A stretch of 64,000 bases of DNA from assembly GCF_007097145.1 (NCBI RefSeq), contig NZ_VJVZ01000006.1, positions 186,001 through 250,000 of the forward strand, given 5' to 3'. Shown here one piece after another: positions 7,913 to 17,049 of this stretch. This DNA is from Flavobacterium zepuense. GTDB lineage: Bacteria > Bacteroidota > Bacteroidia > Flavobacteriales > Flavobacteriaceae. The notes under the pieces were generated by a model. It was given only the letters and a program-made list of their open reading frames with translations. It searched no databases and was not told the DNA's origin. The stretch's first letter is position 1. Each line of letters opens with the position of its first letter. The position numbers were made by a program, and so were the translations under genes.

Positions 7913-10393
7913 ATGCGCAAACATTTAATTATTGCAGCCCTGGTGGTAACCGCTATGGCACATGCACAGGCCTACAAAGATGCCAAAGCCCCTGTTGAAG
8001 ACAGGGTAAAATCGTTACTCGATGCCATGACCCTCGATGAAAAGATCGATTACATTGGCGGGTACAAAGATTTTTACATCAGGGAGATAAGCCGCCTTGG
8101 CCTGCCCCAGATCAAGATGACCGATGGCCCCGTGGGAACCCGAAATTATGGCAATACCACCGCCTACCCTGCCACTGTTCTTGCCGCAGCTTCGTGGGAC
8201 AGGAATCTTGCCTTTAAGCTTGGCGAAGCCCTTGGTGTTGATGCCCGTGAGCGTGGCGTACACATACTGCTGGCTCCCGGCGTAAACATTTACCGTGCCC
8301 CAATGAACGGCCGTAATTTTGAGTACCTGGGTGAAGACCCTTACCTTTCCGGCGAAATGGCTGTGGGGTATATAAAGGGCGTTCAGAGTCAAAAAGTAGT
8401 GGCTACGGTTAAGCACTTTGCCGCCAACAACCAGGAATGGGATCGTAACCATGTTAGCAGCGATATAGATGAACGCACCCTGCGCGAAATTTACCTGCCT
8501 GCTTTTAAGGCCGCTGTTACTAAAGGTAATGTGGGCGCCGTAATGGACAGCTACAACCTTATTAACGGCGAGCATGCCACACAGCAAAACCACCTTAACA
8601 ATGAAATTTTAAAAGGCGAATGGAAGTTTGACGGCCTTGTTATGAGCGACTGGGTAGCTACCTATGATGGTGTGGCTGCTGCCAAAGGCGGCTTGGATCT
8701 TGAAATGCCCAGCGGTACTTTTATGAACCGCAAAACCCTGTTGCCTGCCATAAAAAGCGGTGCGTTAAGCGAAGAGGTTATAGACGATAAAGTACGTCGC
8801 ATTTTACGCGTTATATTCAGGTTTGGTTTTTATGACACCCCTTACAAGGCGGTAGAAACGATTAAAGACAACCTTCAAAACGGCCAAGTTGCGCTTGATG
8901 TTGCCCGTGGCGGTATGGTGCTCCTAAAAAACGAAGATAGTGTGTTGCCGATAAATAAAGATGTAAAAACCATTGCCGTTATAGGCCCTAATGCCGACTT
9001 AAACGTTGCCGGTGGCGGAAGCTCGTACACTGAGCCGTTTCATTATGTTACACTGCTTAAAGGCATACAGGAGGCCATGCCAAATGCTAAAGTGGTATAC
9101 GTGGGCAACAGCATACCTCAAATAGAAAACTACGTGGCAGCTTCTCCCCTGTTTACCGATAAAGATTCTAAAACATCAGGGCTTAAAGCCGAATTTTTCA
9201 ACAATAAAAACCTTGAAGGAAAGCCCGTGGCACAAATGGTTACTCCACAGGTCAACTTTACTTCGGGCGGACAAAATGCAATCGTAGTAAAAGGCATTGG
9301 CGAAACAGATTATTCTGCGCGTTACACCGGTGTGGTGCGTGTTGCAAAGGCCGATATGTATAAGTTTAGCGTGCGTGGCGACGACGGTTTCCGCCTGTAT
9401 GTAGATGGTAAACTGGTTATAGATATGTGGTCAGACCACGCGGCTACATTAAAGAGTGCCGAACTGGAACTTAAAGCCAATAAAGATTATGCCATTAAAT
9501 TAGAATACTACCAGGCTACCGGTGGCGCTTCACTGGCTTTTGCAGTGTTTAAAGATGCTGTAGATTTTGCCGGGGCAGTAAAAGCCGCTAAAGAGGCCGA
9601 TGTAGCTATCGTTTCGGTTGGGTTTAACAGCTCGTCGGAGTCGGAAGGGTTTGACCGTAGTTTTGAGTTGCCCGAATACCAGGACAAGCTTATACAGGCT
9701 GTAACTAAAGCCAACCCTAAAACAGTTGTGGTGCTTAACGCCGGTGGTAATCTAAACATGCAAAGCTGGTTGCCTCAAACCAAAGCGTTATTACATGCAT
9801 GGTATCCGGGCCAGGAAGGTGGTACGGCTGTAGCCGATATCCTTACCGGCAGGGTTAATCCAAGCGGAAAGCTCCCTGCAAGCTTCGAGAAAAAATGGGA
9901 AGATAACCCTACTTTCAACAATTATTATGATAAGGATGGCGACAAGCGTGTGGAGTATAAAGAGGGCCTTAACGTTGGCTACCGTTATTATGACAGCGCT
10001 GTAGTAAAACCACAATTTGCGTTTGGTTACGGCCTGTCTTACACTATGTTTGAGTACTCTGACTTAAACATTACCTCTAACGGTTCGGCAGATGCTACGC
10101 TAACCTTTAAAATTAAAAATGCAGGTAATTTTGATGGTGCCGAAGTAGCGCAGGTTTACGTTCACCAGGTTAACAGCCCGGTTGCACGCCCTGCAAAAGA
10201 GCTTAAAGGTTTCTACAAAATTTTCCTTAAAAAAGGCGAAACCAAAACCGTTACCATCAAGCTGGATGCCGATGCATTTTCGTATTTTAAAACCGACAAA
10301 AAAGCCTTTGGCTATGATGCCGGAACTTTTGAGATCCTTGTAGGCGCCGCCTCTGATGATATCAAACTAAAAGGTACTATAACGGTTAAATAG
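7913..10393 (+). CDS. Glycoside hydrolase family 3 beta-glucosidase with PA14 domain
   Basis: An 826-residue exported glycosidase. Residues 1-19 are a signal peptide. The GH3 N-terminal barrel follows, with KHFAANNQE and the nucleophile Asp246 in GLVMSDWVATYDG. The second GH3 domain is interrupted by a PA14 domain at about residues 422-545 (GDDGFRLYVDGKLVIDMW), and a fibronectin-III-like domain closes the protein. This order is typical of exo-acting beta-glucosidases that remove glucose from the non-reducing end of oligosaccharides. There is no T9SS tail or lipobox, so it should be periplasmic. Two genes away lies a GH81 endo-beta-1,3-glucanase, which suggests laminari-oligosaccharides as substrate (inference). 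Confidence 0.92.
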   Translation: MRKHLIIAALVVTAMAHAQAYKDAKAPVEDRVKSLLDAMTLDEKIDYIGGYKDFYIREISRLGLPQIKMTDGPVGTRNYGNTTAYPATVLAAASWDRNLAFKLGEALGVDARERGVHILLAPGVNIYRAPMNGRNFEYLGEDPYLSGEMAVGYIKGVQSQKVVATVKHFAANNQEWDRNHVSSDIDERTLREIYLPAFKAAVTKGNVGAVMDSYNLINGEHATQQNHLNNEILKGEWKFDGLVMSDWVATYDGVAAAKGGLDLEMPSGTFMNRKTLLPAIKSGALSEEVIDDKVRRILRVIFRFGFYDTPYKAVETIKDNLQNGQVALDVARGGMVLLKNEDSVLPINKDVKTIAVIGPNADLNVAGGGSSYTEPFHYVTLLKGIQEAMPNAKVVYVGNSIPQIENYVAASPLFTDKDSKTSGLKAEFFNNKNLEGKPVAQMVTPQVNFTSGGQNAIVVKGIGETDYSARYTGVVRVAKADMYKFSVRGDDGFRLYVDGKLVIDMWSDHAATLKSAELELKANKDYAIKLEYYQATGGASLAFAVFKDAVDFAGAVKAAKEADVAIVSVGFNSSSESEGFDRSFELPEYQDKLIQAVTKANPKTVVVLNAGGNLNMQSWLPQTKALLHAWYPGQEGGTAVADILTGRVNPSGKLPASFEKKWEDNPTFNNYYDKDGDKRVEYKEGLNVGYRYYDSAVVKPQFAFGYGLSYTMFEYSDLNITSNGSADATLTFKIKNAGNFDGAEVAQVYVHQVNSPVARPAKELKGFYKIFLKKGETKTVTIKLDADAFSYFKTDKKAFGYDAGTFEILVGAASDDIKLKGTITVK

Positions 10394-10397
10394 TTGT

Positions 10398-10499
10398 GTA
10401 GAGACGCAATGCTTGCGTCTCCCTTAATAAAACAACCCCGCAACTGCGGGGTTGTTCGTTTTATAAACACCATTAAGACGCAAAACATTGCGTCTCTAC
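10398..10499. repeat. Palindromic element GTAGAGACGCAATG enclosing a terminator
   Basis: Arms 10398-10411 and 10486-10499 are perfect 14-base complements. Each side also forms its own small hairpin (GAGACGCAA-TGC-TTGCGTCTC at 10401-10421; AGACGCAA-AACA-TTGCGTCT at 10476-10495). The GH3 terminator lies between them. The GAGACGCAATG motif is, from general knowledge, a recurring intergenic repeat in Bacteroidota and some cyanobacteria. Confidence 0.75.
10431..10456 (+). terminator. Intrinsic terminator of the GH3 gene
   Basis: Perfect 12-bp GC-rich stem (AACAACCCCGCA and complement) with a 2-base loop, followed by CGTTTTA, 38 bases after the stop codon. Confidence 0.85.
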
Positions 10500-10508
10500 T
10501 AAAAAAAA

Positions 10509-10534
10509 CACCCCCTCAGTTGCCTGAAGGGGTG
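10509..10534 (-). terminator. Intrinsic terminator of the azoreductase gene
   Basis: Stem CACCCCCTCAG / CTGAAGGGGTG with one mismatch and loop TTGC; on the minus strand it is followed by a run of eight T. It sits 25 bases after the stop at 10560. Confidence 0.85.
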
Positions 10535-10559
10535 CTACCATAAACAAAACAGGAATCCA

Positions 10560-11165
10560 TTAAAAGGCAAATTCTTCTACTGTGCCCAGGGCTTTAGACA
10601 CTGCGGCATCGGTATTGTCAGGGTAGTTAACACCCTCTAACCTAAAGGTAGTGATATCGGTCATACCTAAAAAGCCCAGTACAGAGCGCAGGTAAGGCTC
10701 GGCGTGGTCGTAGCCCACCATTGGCCCATCAGAATATATCCCACCTGAGGCAATAGCCAAAAATACTTTTTTACCGGTAACTAAACCGTTAGGTGCGCCG
10801 CCGTCATAATTAAAGGTAATACCCTTCCTGCAAATGTGGTCTATCCACGATTTTAGGGTAGATGGTATGCCAAAGTTGTAGAACGGTACCCCTATTATAA
10901 TCACATCGTTATCAAAAATTTCTGCTATAGCTGTGTTACTGTGTTTTATAGCCTCTTTATGTTCCGGCGTGTGGTTCTCTGCAGGCGTAAAGAACGACTG
11001 AAAATGCACTTCTTCCAGGTACGGAAACGGATTTTGAGCCACATTTCGGATTGTTACAACACTTTCAGGGTGCTCTTTTTTTATACTTTCGATGATAGCA
11101 TCCGACAGTTTTATGCTAAAAGACGCATCTCCTTTAATGCTGCTTACAATATTTAATATCTTCAT
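10560..11165 (-). CDS. azoR: FMN-dependent NADH:quinone oxidoreductase / azoreductase
   Basis: A 201-residue flavodoxin-fold oxidoreductase of the AzoR/AcpD family. It reduces quinones by two electrons with NAD(P)H and can cleave azo bonds; the physiological role is protection from electrophilic quinones. Visible features are PFYNFGIPSTLKSWIDHI (flavin-binding loop), the segment PNGLVTGKKVFLAIASGG, and the C-terminal YLRSVLGFLGM region, all in the expected order and with the family length of about 200. It is cytoplasmic. It stands alone between the two glucan-degrading genes with its own terminator, so a functional link to them is doubtful. Confidence 0.9.
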   Translation of the reverse strand: MKILNIVSSIKGDASFSIKLSDAIIESIKKEHPESVVTIRNVAQNPFPYLEEVHFQSFFTPAENHTPEHKEAIKHSNTAIAEIFDNDVIIIGVPFYNFGIPSTLKSWIDHICRKGITFNYDGGAPNGLVTGKKVFLAIASGGIYSDGPMVGYDHAEPYLRSVLGFLGMTDITTFRLEGVNYPDNTDAAVSKALGTVEEFAF

Positions 11166-11280
11166 GATATAAGTAGTTTTTAAAGTTTATACAGCAAAAC
11201 TACCGTTATAAACAACCCGTAATTAACTACTATAGCTGCTGATAGCCCTATCATACAGGGAAGCAGCCCTGTAAAAAGCA

Positions 11281-11312
11281 AGTCAGCCCCTCGGTAAACC
11301 GAGGGGCTGACT
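11281..11312 (-). terminator. Intrinsic terminator of the GH81 gene
   Basis: A 15-bp perfect stem (AGTCAGCCCCTCGGT and complement) with a 2-base loop; on the minus strand it runs into TGCTTTTT. A second short stem (ACAGGG/CCCTGT, 11255-11272) follows. It starts 26 bases after the stop at 11338. Confidence 0.88.
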
Positions 11313-11337
11313 GCACAAAAAACAGGTTATATAAAAG

Positions 11338-14300
11338 TTACTCTACAAGCAGTTTAAAGGTTTTTTCGCCCACGCTTACAAAATAAACGCCTGCTGCATA
11401 ACCATCAATATCAATTTGGGTATTACCCTGTTTTACAGCTTGTTGTTTTAATAAAGCTCCATTAATACTGTAAATACTGATGTCAGCATCTTTATCGGTT
11501 ACAATCGTGAACACACCATGTGCCGGATTAGGGTACAGTTGGGTAACATTGGTAAACTGTGCCTGTGCAGTGTCTTGTTTACCTCCGTTGCCTATCAATT
11601 TAGCACCGCTGCCCACATTACCTACGTTAAACCAGTTAAGGTTAAATCCGCCCACATTTGCCCTTAGGCGCAACGTTTGGTTGCCCGCAGGTAGTGCAAC
11701 AGTACCGTTTACGGTTGCCCAGGTTTGCCATCCTGCAGTATTGGTTACAGTATAAGTCCCTACTACATTACCGTTGCTTAACAGTTGGATGCTTGTACCT
11801 GTATACGGACTCGATATCCTGAATTGTACCGGGTAGCTGCCTGCTGTTGGCGCATACACCTGGTAATCCATATAATCATTGGTATCTATGTACCCCACGT
11901 TTTGCCCGCCTCCGGTATCTGATGTTGTTTCCAGCTGTACTCCCGTTTGTGCGGTATAGGCTTCCGCCTGAATTTGCGCCGGTAATGTTACATAGGCCGA
12001 TGGCTGTGCTGATGCCGCGCCACCACAAATCTGGAATTCATAGATAGAATAACCATATGGGATAGTACGTGCTGTGCCTATCATCCTTACATAACGGTAG
12101 TTGGCGTTTACGTTGTTAATTACATCGGTACGTGCACCGGCAGGCATATTGGTTTTAGTAGCAATAGGGCTCCAGTTGGTACCATCATTACTGCCGCTAA
12201 GGGTATAATCTTTAGCGTTGGCAGCTTCCCAAACTAATGAGATGGTTTCTACGTGCGATGATACGCCAAGGTCTACCGTATAGGTTTGAGGGTCGGCAAA
12301 AGCACTCTCCCAGCGTGAACCAAGGTTACCATCTATAGCAGCGGCAATACTTGTACCGCCCGATGTTGCCGTTGCGCTTACGGGCGCCAAACCATAACAG
12401 CCTGTAGGCTGCTGGCCTGTTGTAGGCAATGTTGGGTAGGTTACTGTAGTATACGCCGGCACCTGAAAGGTAGCCACTACCCCATTGGTTGCGTTGTAAA
12501 CTGTACAGGTTTTAGCGCTTGCCGTAGGATTAAAAGCCACGGCATAGCTAAAGGTTCCGTTCTTTTCAAAAACGCTGCTCTGCGGAAAATTAGTGCGGTA
12601 CGTTTCTGAGAAAGACCCTAAATTCTGGTTGGCGTGTGTGTAGTAATATGTCATACCGGCCACTTCATAATCCATAATATAATCAGGATCGGTTGGTGCA
12701 AGGGCAAGGTTGGTATCCATAAAGCCTGCCACATATTGCGGGTCATACAACTGGCGGAAACCAAGGGCTACGTGCGCCCAGTCATCGCCAAAATCAAGTT
12801 CGCTGCTATGCCCGTCAACTGCAAGGGCCTCGCCCATCAAGCGGCTGTATTCGCCTGCGGCCCAGTTTTTATCTCGGGCAAGGTATCTAAATCCAGGGTT
12901 AACCGGTAAATATTGTATACCATGTATATGTACGGGACTGGCGCTAAAGTAAGTACCATAAGCCAGGCCGCCATTAAATAAGATACCCACAATATCGTGC
13001 GCATAATTCGCAGGGAAATTCCTGTTCTTCCAGTCAAACCAATATTCTAACGTAGCATATGATTCGGCTGAATAGCCAAACGCTGCAACATCCCTTATGG
13101 TTTCGTCGTTAAGCATATCGCCAAGCTGGAAAAGGCCCGTCCACGATTGCATTGCTTCTGATGTTGACTCCTGGTTATTACCCGTGCCTGAGCTTGTACC
13201 ACCGGCATAGCTGTGGCCAATCCAAGGGTCGAAAGTACGCAGGTAAGGTAAGAATGTATCGTTGCGGTTCCAGTTAGCATATTGCTGTGCAATAAGTTTA
13301 ATCATGGGTGCATAATCGGTTAAGAATTGCGGATCTACCATACCATACATTGCGCAGGCCTGTATTAAATACCCGTAATGAAAATGATTATCTGTAAACT
13401 GTGACGACCCATACGACTCGTTAAAGCCCACAATGGCTTTCCAGCGGTCGTAACGCGCAAAGAATTTCTCGGTCTCGCCCGGGGTATACGTTAGCCAATT
13501 AACCAGTGCCTCTTTGGTTTTGTCTTTTAATGACGGATACGCCTGGTGGTTAATTTCCTTAGCTATAAGCATGTATTTGGCATAGTTAACCAAATCTTTA
13601 CCACCCCAGTAGGTATCGCCGCCGTAACCCTGTTTTTTACTGAACTGCGTTACAAGGTCGAACATTACGTTAGCATCATACGGGTGCGCATCGGCATTAT
13701 TACTGTAGGGCGAATTGTAGTTGGGCAAAATACCTTTAAAATCGTACGTAAAGCTGAACGACTTACCTATAGCCGTTTTAAGCGTACCGTGTGTGGTAGT
13801 GTAGGTATTGGTAGCAAAACTTAAGGTGTTGGCTGCGTTGTAATATAAATGCGGCAGGAAACCCTGAACAGTATTGCCATTAGCCTGCCCTTTAAGGTTG
13901 CTTGTGGTAACATTCCACGTGGTGGCTACTTTGCCTGTACCGGCAGTATAGTCATACAGTACCTGGGTATCGGTAACGCGGTTAAAGGCATAAGTCTCAT
14001 AAGTAGTAAGTTCAGCCGCATTGTGCAGGGCCGATACCACAAAATAACTGTTGCCGTTACCTGTATTGATAACCAGTTTTTCTACCTGAGATGCATCCGA
14101 TGCCCAACGGGTACCGGTGTTGCCATCGGTAATGCTGGCAATAAAGTAATTGGCTTCTGTAGATGATGCTGTGGCTGTTTTGTTCAGCGAAAGTAAAGTT
14201 GCGCCATTATAAACCGAAACTTCCCAAAGCGAATAGGCATAAATAGTGCCGCGTTCGTTTAGTGTTACCCTTACATAGCGGGCTGTGGTGTTGGCAAAGG

Positions 14301-15150
14301 TAATATCATCTATACCGCCATCGCCGTTTGTAATGGTTGTTACAGGTGTCCAGGTGCTGCCGTTTGTAGAAACCTGCACGCTATAGCCTTTACCGTAAGC
14401 GGCCTCCCAGTTAAGGCTTACTTTGTTAATGGTTTGCGATGTGCCCAGGTCTATTTGTACGTACTGCTGGTTTTGTATCTCGGCAGATGCATTGCCCGGC
14501 AGGTGTATGCCAAAATAGCGCCCCTCGCTTTGCACCACGAATGAAGTTGTGGTTGGAAAGGTTACCGCACCACCTGCAGCCGTAAAATAGCTTGCCCCGG
14601 CAGTAAACGAAAGTTCCGGATTTACACCCTGTGTTTGCAGCCATACAAACGGTATGCCGTGCGCCATGGTTACATCAATGTTTTTGTTGTGTGCGGCATC
14701 GGGCATGCCCATAACCACGCCCCAGTCGTTCCAGTCTTTTGCAATAGCTTTTTCCGGAGTATATCCGGTTGCTCTTACCTGTAAACCCGTTCCCGGCATC
14801 AAGTTGTCGCCGTTAGCGTTAAAAGTAGTGGGAAAATAAATTACCGGGCCAAAGCTCTCGGCATCTACCATAAGTGGGTATGCCCAAAGCTGGCCGCTGT
14901 ACTGTTCTACAAGCAGGCTCGTCCACCAGTCGTTTGTAGGGATTGGGCGTGTTTCTCCCGATTGCACATAAATGGGCTGATCGTTAATAAAGGGAAAGAT
15001 GTCTCCCACGCCGTCATTGTTCCAGTCGATGTTCTCTGAAGCCGGCATAGAACTGGCATAACTGCCGGATCCTGCCGCTACAGGGGTTTGCGCATTGGTC
15101 TGCCATACTCCTAAAGCAAGCGCTGCCGCACACAAATAAATGTGTTTCAT
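11338..15150 (-). CDS. T9SS-exported GH81 endo-beta-1,3-glucanase with F5/8C and CBM6 domains
   Basis: A 1270-residue secreted enzyme. Order: signal peptide 1-20; GH81 N-terminal beta domain 55-220; a permuted F5/8C (CBM32-like) insert at about 221-360; return of GH81 at YFVVSALHN and the catalytic domain to about 905; a second F5/8C in normal order at 918-1043; CBM6 at about 1052-1177; and a type A T9SS sorting domain at 1204-1270 (LYPNPAHGVFTI to the end). The GH81 signatures DNHFHYGY (587-594, catalytic Asp) and NNQESTSEA (658-666, catalytic Glu) are intact. GH81 enzymes cut internal beta-1,3-glucosidic bonds (laminarin, curdlan, fungal glucan). Export to the cell surface or medium by T9SS is expected. 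The neighbouring GH3 enzyme would complete breakdown. Confidence 0.93.
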   Translation of the reverse strand: MKHIYLCAAALALGVWQTNAQTPVAAGSGSYASSMPASENIDWNNDGVGDIFPFINDQPIYVQSGETRPIPTNDWWTSLLVEQYSGQLWAYPLMVDAESFGPVIYFPTTFNANGDNLMPGTGLQVRATGYTPEKAIAKDWNDWGVVMGMPDAAHNKNIDVTMAHGIPFVWLQTQGVNPELSFTAGASYFTAAGGAVTFPTTTSFVVQSEGRYFGIHLPGNASAEIQNQQYVQIDLGTSQTINKVSLNWEAAYGKGYSVQVSTNGSTWTPVTTITNGDGGIDDITFANTTARYVRVTLNERGTIYAYSLWEVSVYNGATLLSLNKTATASSTEANYFIASITDGNTGTRWASDASQVEKLVINTGNGNSYFVVSALHNAAELTTYETYAFNRVTDTQVLYDYTAGTGKVATTWNVTTSNLKGQANGNTVQGFLPHLYYNAANTLSFATNTYTTTHGTLKTAIGKSFSFTYDFKGILPNYNSPYSNNADAHPYDANVMFDLVTQFSKKQGYGGDTYWGGKDLVNYAKYMLIAKEINHQAYPSLKDKTKEALVNWLTYTPGETEKFFARYDRWKAIVGFNESYGSSQFTDNHFHYGYLIQACAMYGMVDPQFLTDYAPMIKLIAQQYANWNRNDTFLPYLRTFDPWIGHSYAGGTSSGTGNNQESTSEAMQSWTGLFQLGDMLNDETIRDVAAFGYSAESYATLEYWFDWKNRNFPANYAHDIVGILFNGGLAYGTYFSASPVHIHGIQYLPVNPGFRYLARDKNWAAGEYSRLMGEALAVDGHSSELDFGDDWAHVALGFRQLYDPQYVAGFMDTNLALAPTDPDYIMDYEVAGMTYYYTHANQNLGSFSETYRTNFPQSSVFEKNGTFSYAVAFNPTASAKTCTVYNATNGVVATFQVPAYTTVTYPTLPTTGQQPTGCYGLAPVSATATSGGTSIAAAIDGNLGSRWESAFADPQTYTVDLGVSSHVETISLVWEAANAKDYTLSGSNDGTNWSPIATKTNMPAGARTDVINNVNANYRYVRMIGTARTIPYGYSIYEFQICGGAASAQPSAYVTLPAQIQAEAYTAQTGVQLETTSDTGGGQNVGYIDTNDYMDYQVYAPTAGSYPVQFRISSPYTGTSIQLLSNGNVVGTYTVTNTAGWQTWATVNGTVALPAGNQTLRLRANVGGFNLNWFNVGNVGSGAKLIGNGGKQDTAQAQFTNVTQLYPNPAHGVFTIVTDKDADISIYSINGALLKQQAVKQGNTQIDIDGYAAGVYFVSVGEKTFKLLVE
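14071..14490 (-). other. Region coding the permuted F5/8C insert in GH81
   Basis: Codes residues 221-360 of the GH81 protein. The segment first shows the C-terminal half of an F5/8C domain (YVQIDLGTSQTINKVSLNWE to YSLWEVSVYNG, 229-316) and only then the N-terminal half (LSLNKTATASSTE to ITDGNTGTRWASDAS, 320-354). The second F5/8C of the same protein has the halves in the usual order. GH81 sequence flanks both ends (RYFGIHLPGN before, NTGNGNSYFVVSALHN after). Confidence 0.7.
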
Positions 15151-15705
15151 AATAATAATTGTTAATGTTAATAATTGGATTTTAGGTAAATACTCATCAA
15201 ATTCATAATACCATAAGTAAATAGTTTATATCCTGAATAATCAATATTATATTTTGGTTTCCTTACGAATTTATTAAAGATTTAAACCTCGATTGTTAAT
15301 GCGCTGTTAAAGAAACAGTAGTGTGTAGTGTTGTATAGGTAATTGTTTTTAGCAACTTAACTGCTATTTATGGTGTATAGCAGTATTTAAAAGCATTTTG
15401 CGAATTTGCACGGCTACATCGTTATATGTTAAAAAATTGGCATACTGCGACTGCCTGTGCGATGTGCTGTATAGGTAGCCCTGTATTTTGTCGGGAATAA
15501 ATTACTTTTTATAGAATTGCCTTAATTATAAGATGTCATCAAAAAAACATATTTTGACAGATTTGAATGTGGCGGGGAACAAAATGGATAAATCACATAG
15601 TTAAACAACTATTAAAAAGCGCATTAAATTTTGGCGAATATGCTATTATATAGGTCTATTTAAAAAATAAATACTAATTTTATAAATTGATATTTCGCCT
15701 TACCA
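15151..15705. other. 555-base divergent intergenic region
   Basis: Lies between the divergent GH81 and histidine-kinase genes and so must contain both promoters, but I see no clear TTG/TAnnTTTG pair in it. A small hairpin (CTGCTAT/ATAGCAG) is at 15361-15383. No ORF with coding character is seen; the sequence is AT-rich throughout. Confidence 0.5.
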
Positions 15706-17004
15706 ATGATAGAAGAGAATTTTCAGGAAGACATTAAGAATATAGGCCAGATACCTATCATAACCCAACTGCTTGATGTTATTTGCCAAACCACCGGAAT
15801 GGGGTTTGCTGCCGTTGCACGCGTAACCGAAGACCGCTGGATAACCTGCAGCGTGCGCGATGATATTAGTTTTGGGCTTAAACCCGGCGACGAACTGGAA
15901 ATTAAAACTACCATTTGCAATGAGATACGCGAAAACCATAAACCGGTTGTTATAGACCATGTATCTAAAGACCCTCTTTTTTATAATCACCACACACCTT
16001 TGCAGTATGGCTTTGAGAGTTATATCTCAATGCCTATAATCCGTAAAGACGGAAGCTTTTTTGGTACGCTTTGCGCGATAGACCCTAATCCGCACAATGT
16101 TAGCTCGCCTCAGGTTACGGGTATGTTTACCCTTTTTGCCGATTTAATCTCATTTCATTTAGGTGCGGTAGAATCGGTTAACATGTCAAAAACCGAACTG
16201 GAAGACGAAAGGGCTATTAACCATAATTTAGAAAATATGGTTAAACAGCGCACACAGGAGTTGGAAGAAAGTAATATTGTATTAGAGAAAATGAACAAAG
16301 AGCTACAGGCCTTTGCTTATATTTCCAGCCACGATTTGCAGGAGCCCCTCAGGAAAATACAAACCTTTGCCGCAGTAATATCTGATAAAGAGGCCAAAAA
16401 CCTAAGCGAAACCGGTAAAGATTACTTTAGGCGCATGCAAAACGCTGCCAGCCGTATGCAAACCCTTATTAACGATTTGCTGGCTTATTCGCGCACCAGT
16501 ATTACAGAGCGCGTTTATGAGGATACGCATTTAAATGACGTGCTTACCAATGTAAAAGCCGACCTGAGTGAAGAACTGATCCAAAAGAATGCAGCTATTG
16601 ATGCCGACGAAATGTGCCGGGTAGAGGTAATCCCGTTTCAGTTCAGGCAATTGCTGTATAATATAATAAGCAACTCGCTTAAATTTTCAGATCCTGATAG
16701 GCACCCGGTTATTACCATACGTTGCAAGATAGAATTGGGTAGTATTCTTAATTATGAGAAACTTAACCCTGCCCAAAAATACTGCCATATACGTATTACT
16801 GATAACGGTATTGGTTTTGATACCAAATACAGCGACAGGATTTTTGAGCTATTTCAACGCCTGCAGGACAGGTCGCAGTTTAAAGGTACTGGCATAGGTC
16901 TTGCTATAGTTAAAAAGATAGTAGAGAACCACCACGGTTATATTACTGCACACGGTGTACCTAATCACGGTGCCCAGTTTGATATATATTTGCCTTCAAA
17001 ATAA
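15706..17004 (+). CDS. Soluble GAF-domain sensor histidine kinase
   Basis: A 432-residue cytoplasmic kinase with no membrane segment. An N-terminal GAF domain (about 15-160) is followed by a coiled linker (about 160-195), a HisKA dimerisation domain with phosphoacceptor His209 in ISSHDLQEPLRK, and an HATPase_c domain with the N box (NIISNSLKFSDP), G1 (DNGIGFD) and G2 (GTGIGLAIVKKI). The arrangement resembles kinases related to bacteriophytochromes, but the GAF domain lacks an obvious chromophore cysteine motif, so its signal is unknown. There is no adjacent response regulator; it is an orphan kinase. ATG 15706 gives a start consistent with the GAF domain. Confidence 0.88.
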   Translation: MIEENFQEDIKNIGQIPIITQLLDVICQTTGMGFAAVARVTEDRWITCSVRDDISFGLKPGDELEIKTTICNEIRENHKPVVIDHVSKDPLFYNHHTPLQYGFESYISMPIIRKDGSFFGTLCAIDPNPHNVSSPQVTGMFTLFADLISFHLGAVESVNMSKTELEDERAINHNLENMVKQRTQELEESNIVLEKMNKELQAFAYISSHDLQEPLRKIQTFAAVISDKEAKNLSETGKDYFRRMQNAASRMQTLINDLLAYSRTSITERVYEDTHLNDVLTNVKADLSEELIQKNAAIDADEMCRVEVIPFQFRQLLYNIISNSLKFSDPDRHPVITIRCKIELGSILNYEKLNPAQKYCHIRITDNGIGFDTKYSDRIFELFQRLQDRSQFKGTGIGLAIVKKIVENHHGYITAHGVPNHGAQFDIYLPSK

Positions 17005-17049
17005 ATATATTACTATACAAAAAGAAACATAAACAGTTCACTTTTTGTA

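Noticed and set aside
8015..8593. 192-codon open frame on the minus strand inside the GH3 gene
   Set aside because: It lies wholly opposite a well-supported glycosidase and its translation shows no domain logic; it is a shadow of the GH3 codon pattern.
12634..14166. Several plus-strand frames opposite the GH81 gene
   Set aside because: All lie in antisense frames to a gene with intact GH81 motifs and sorting tail.
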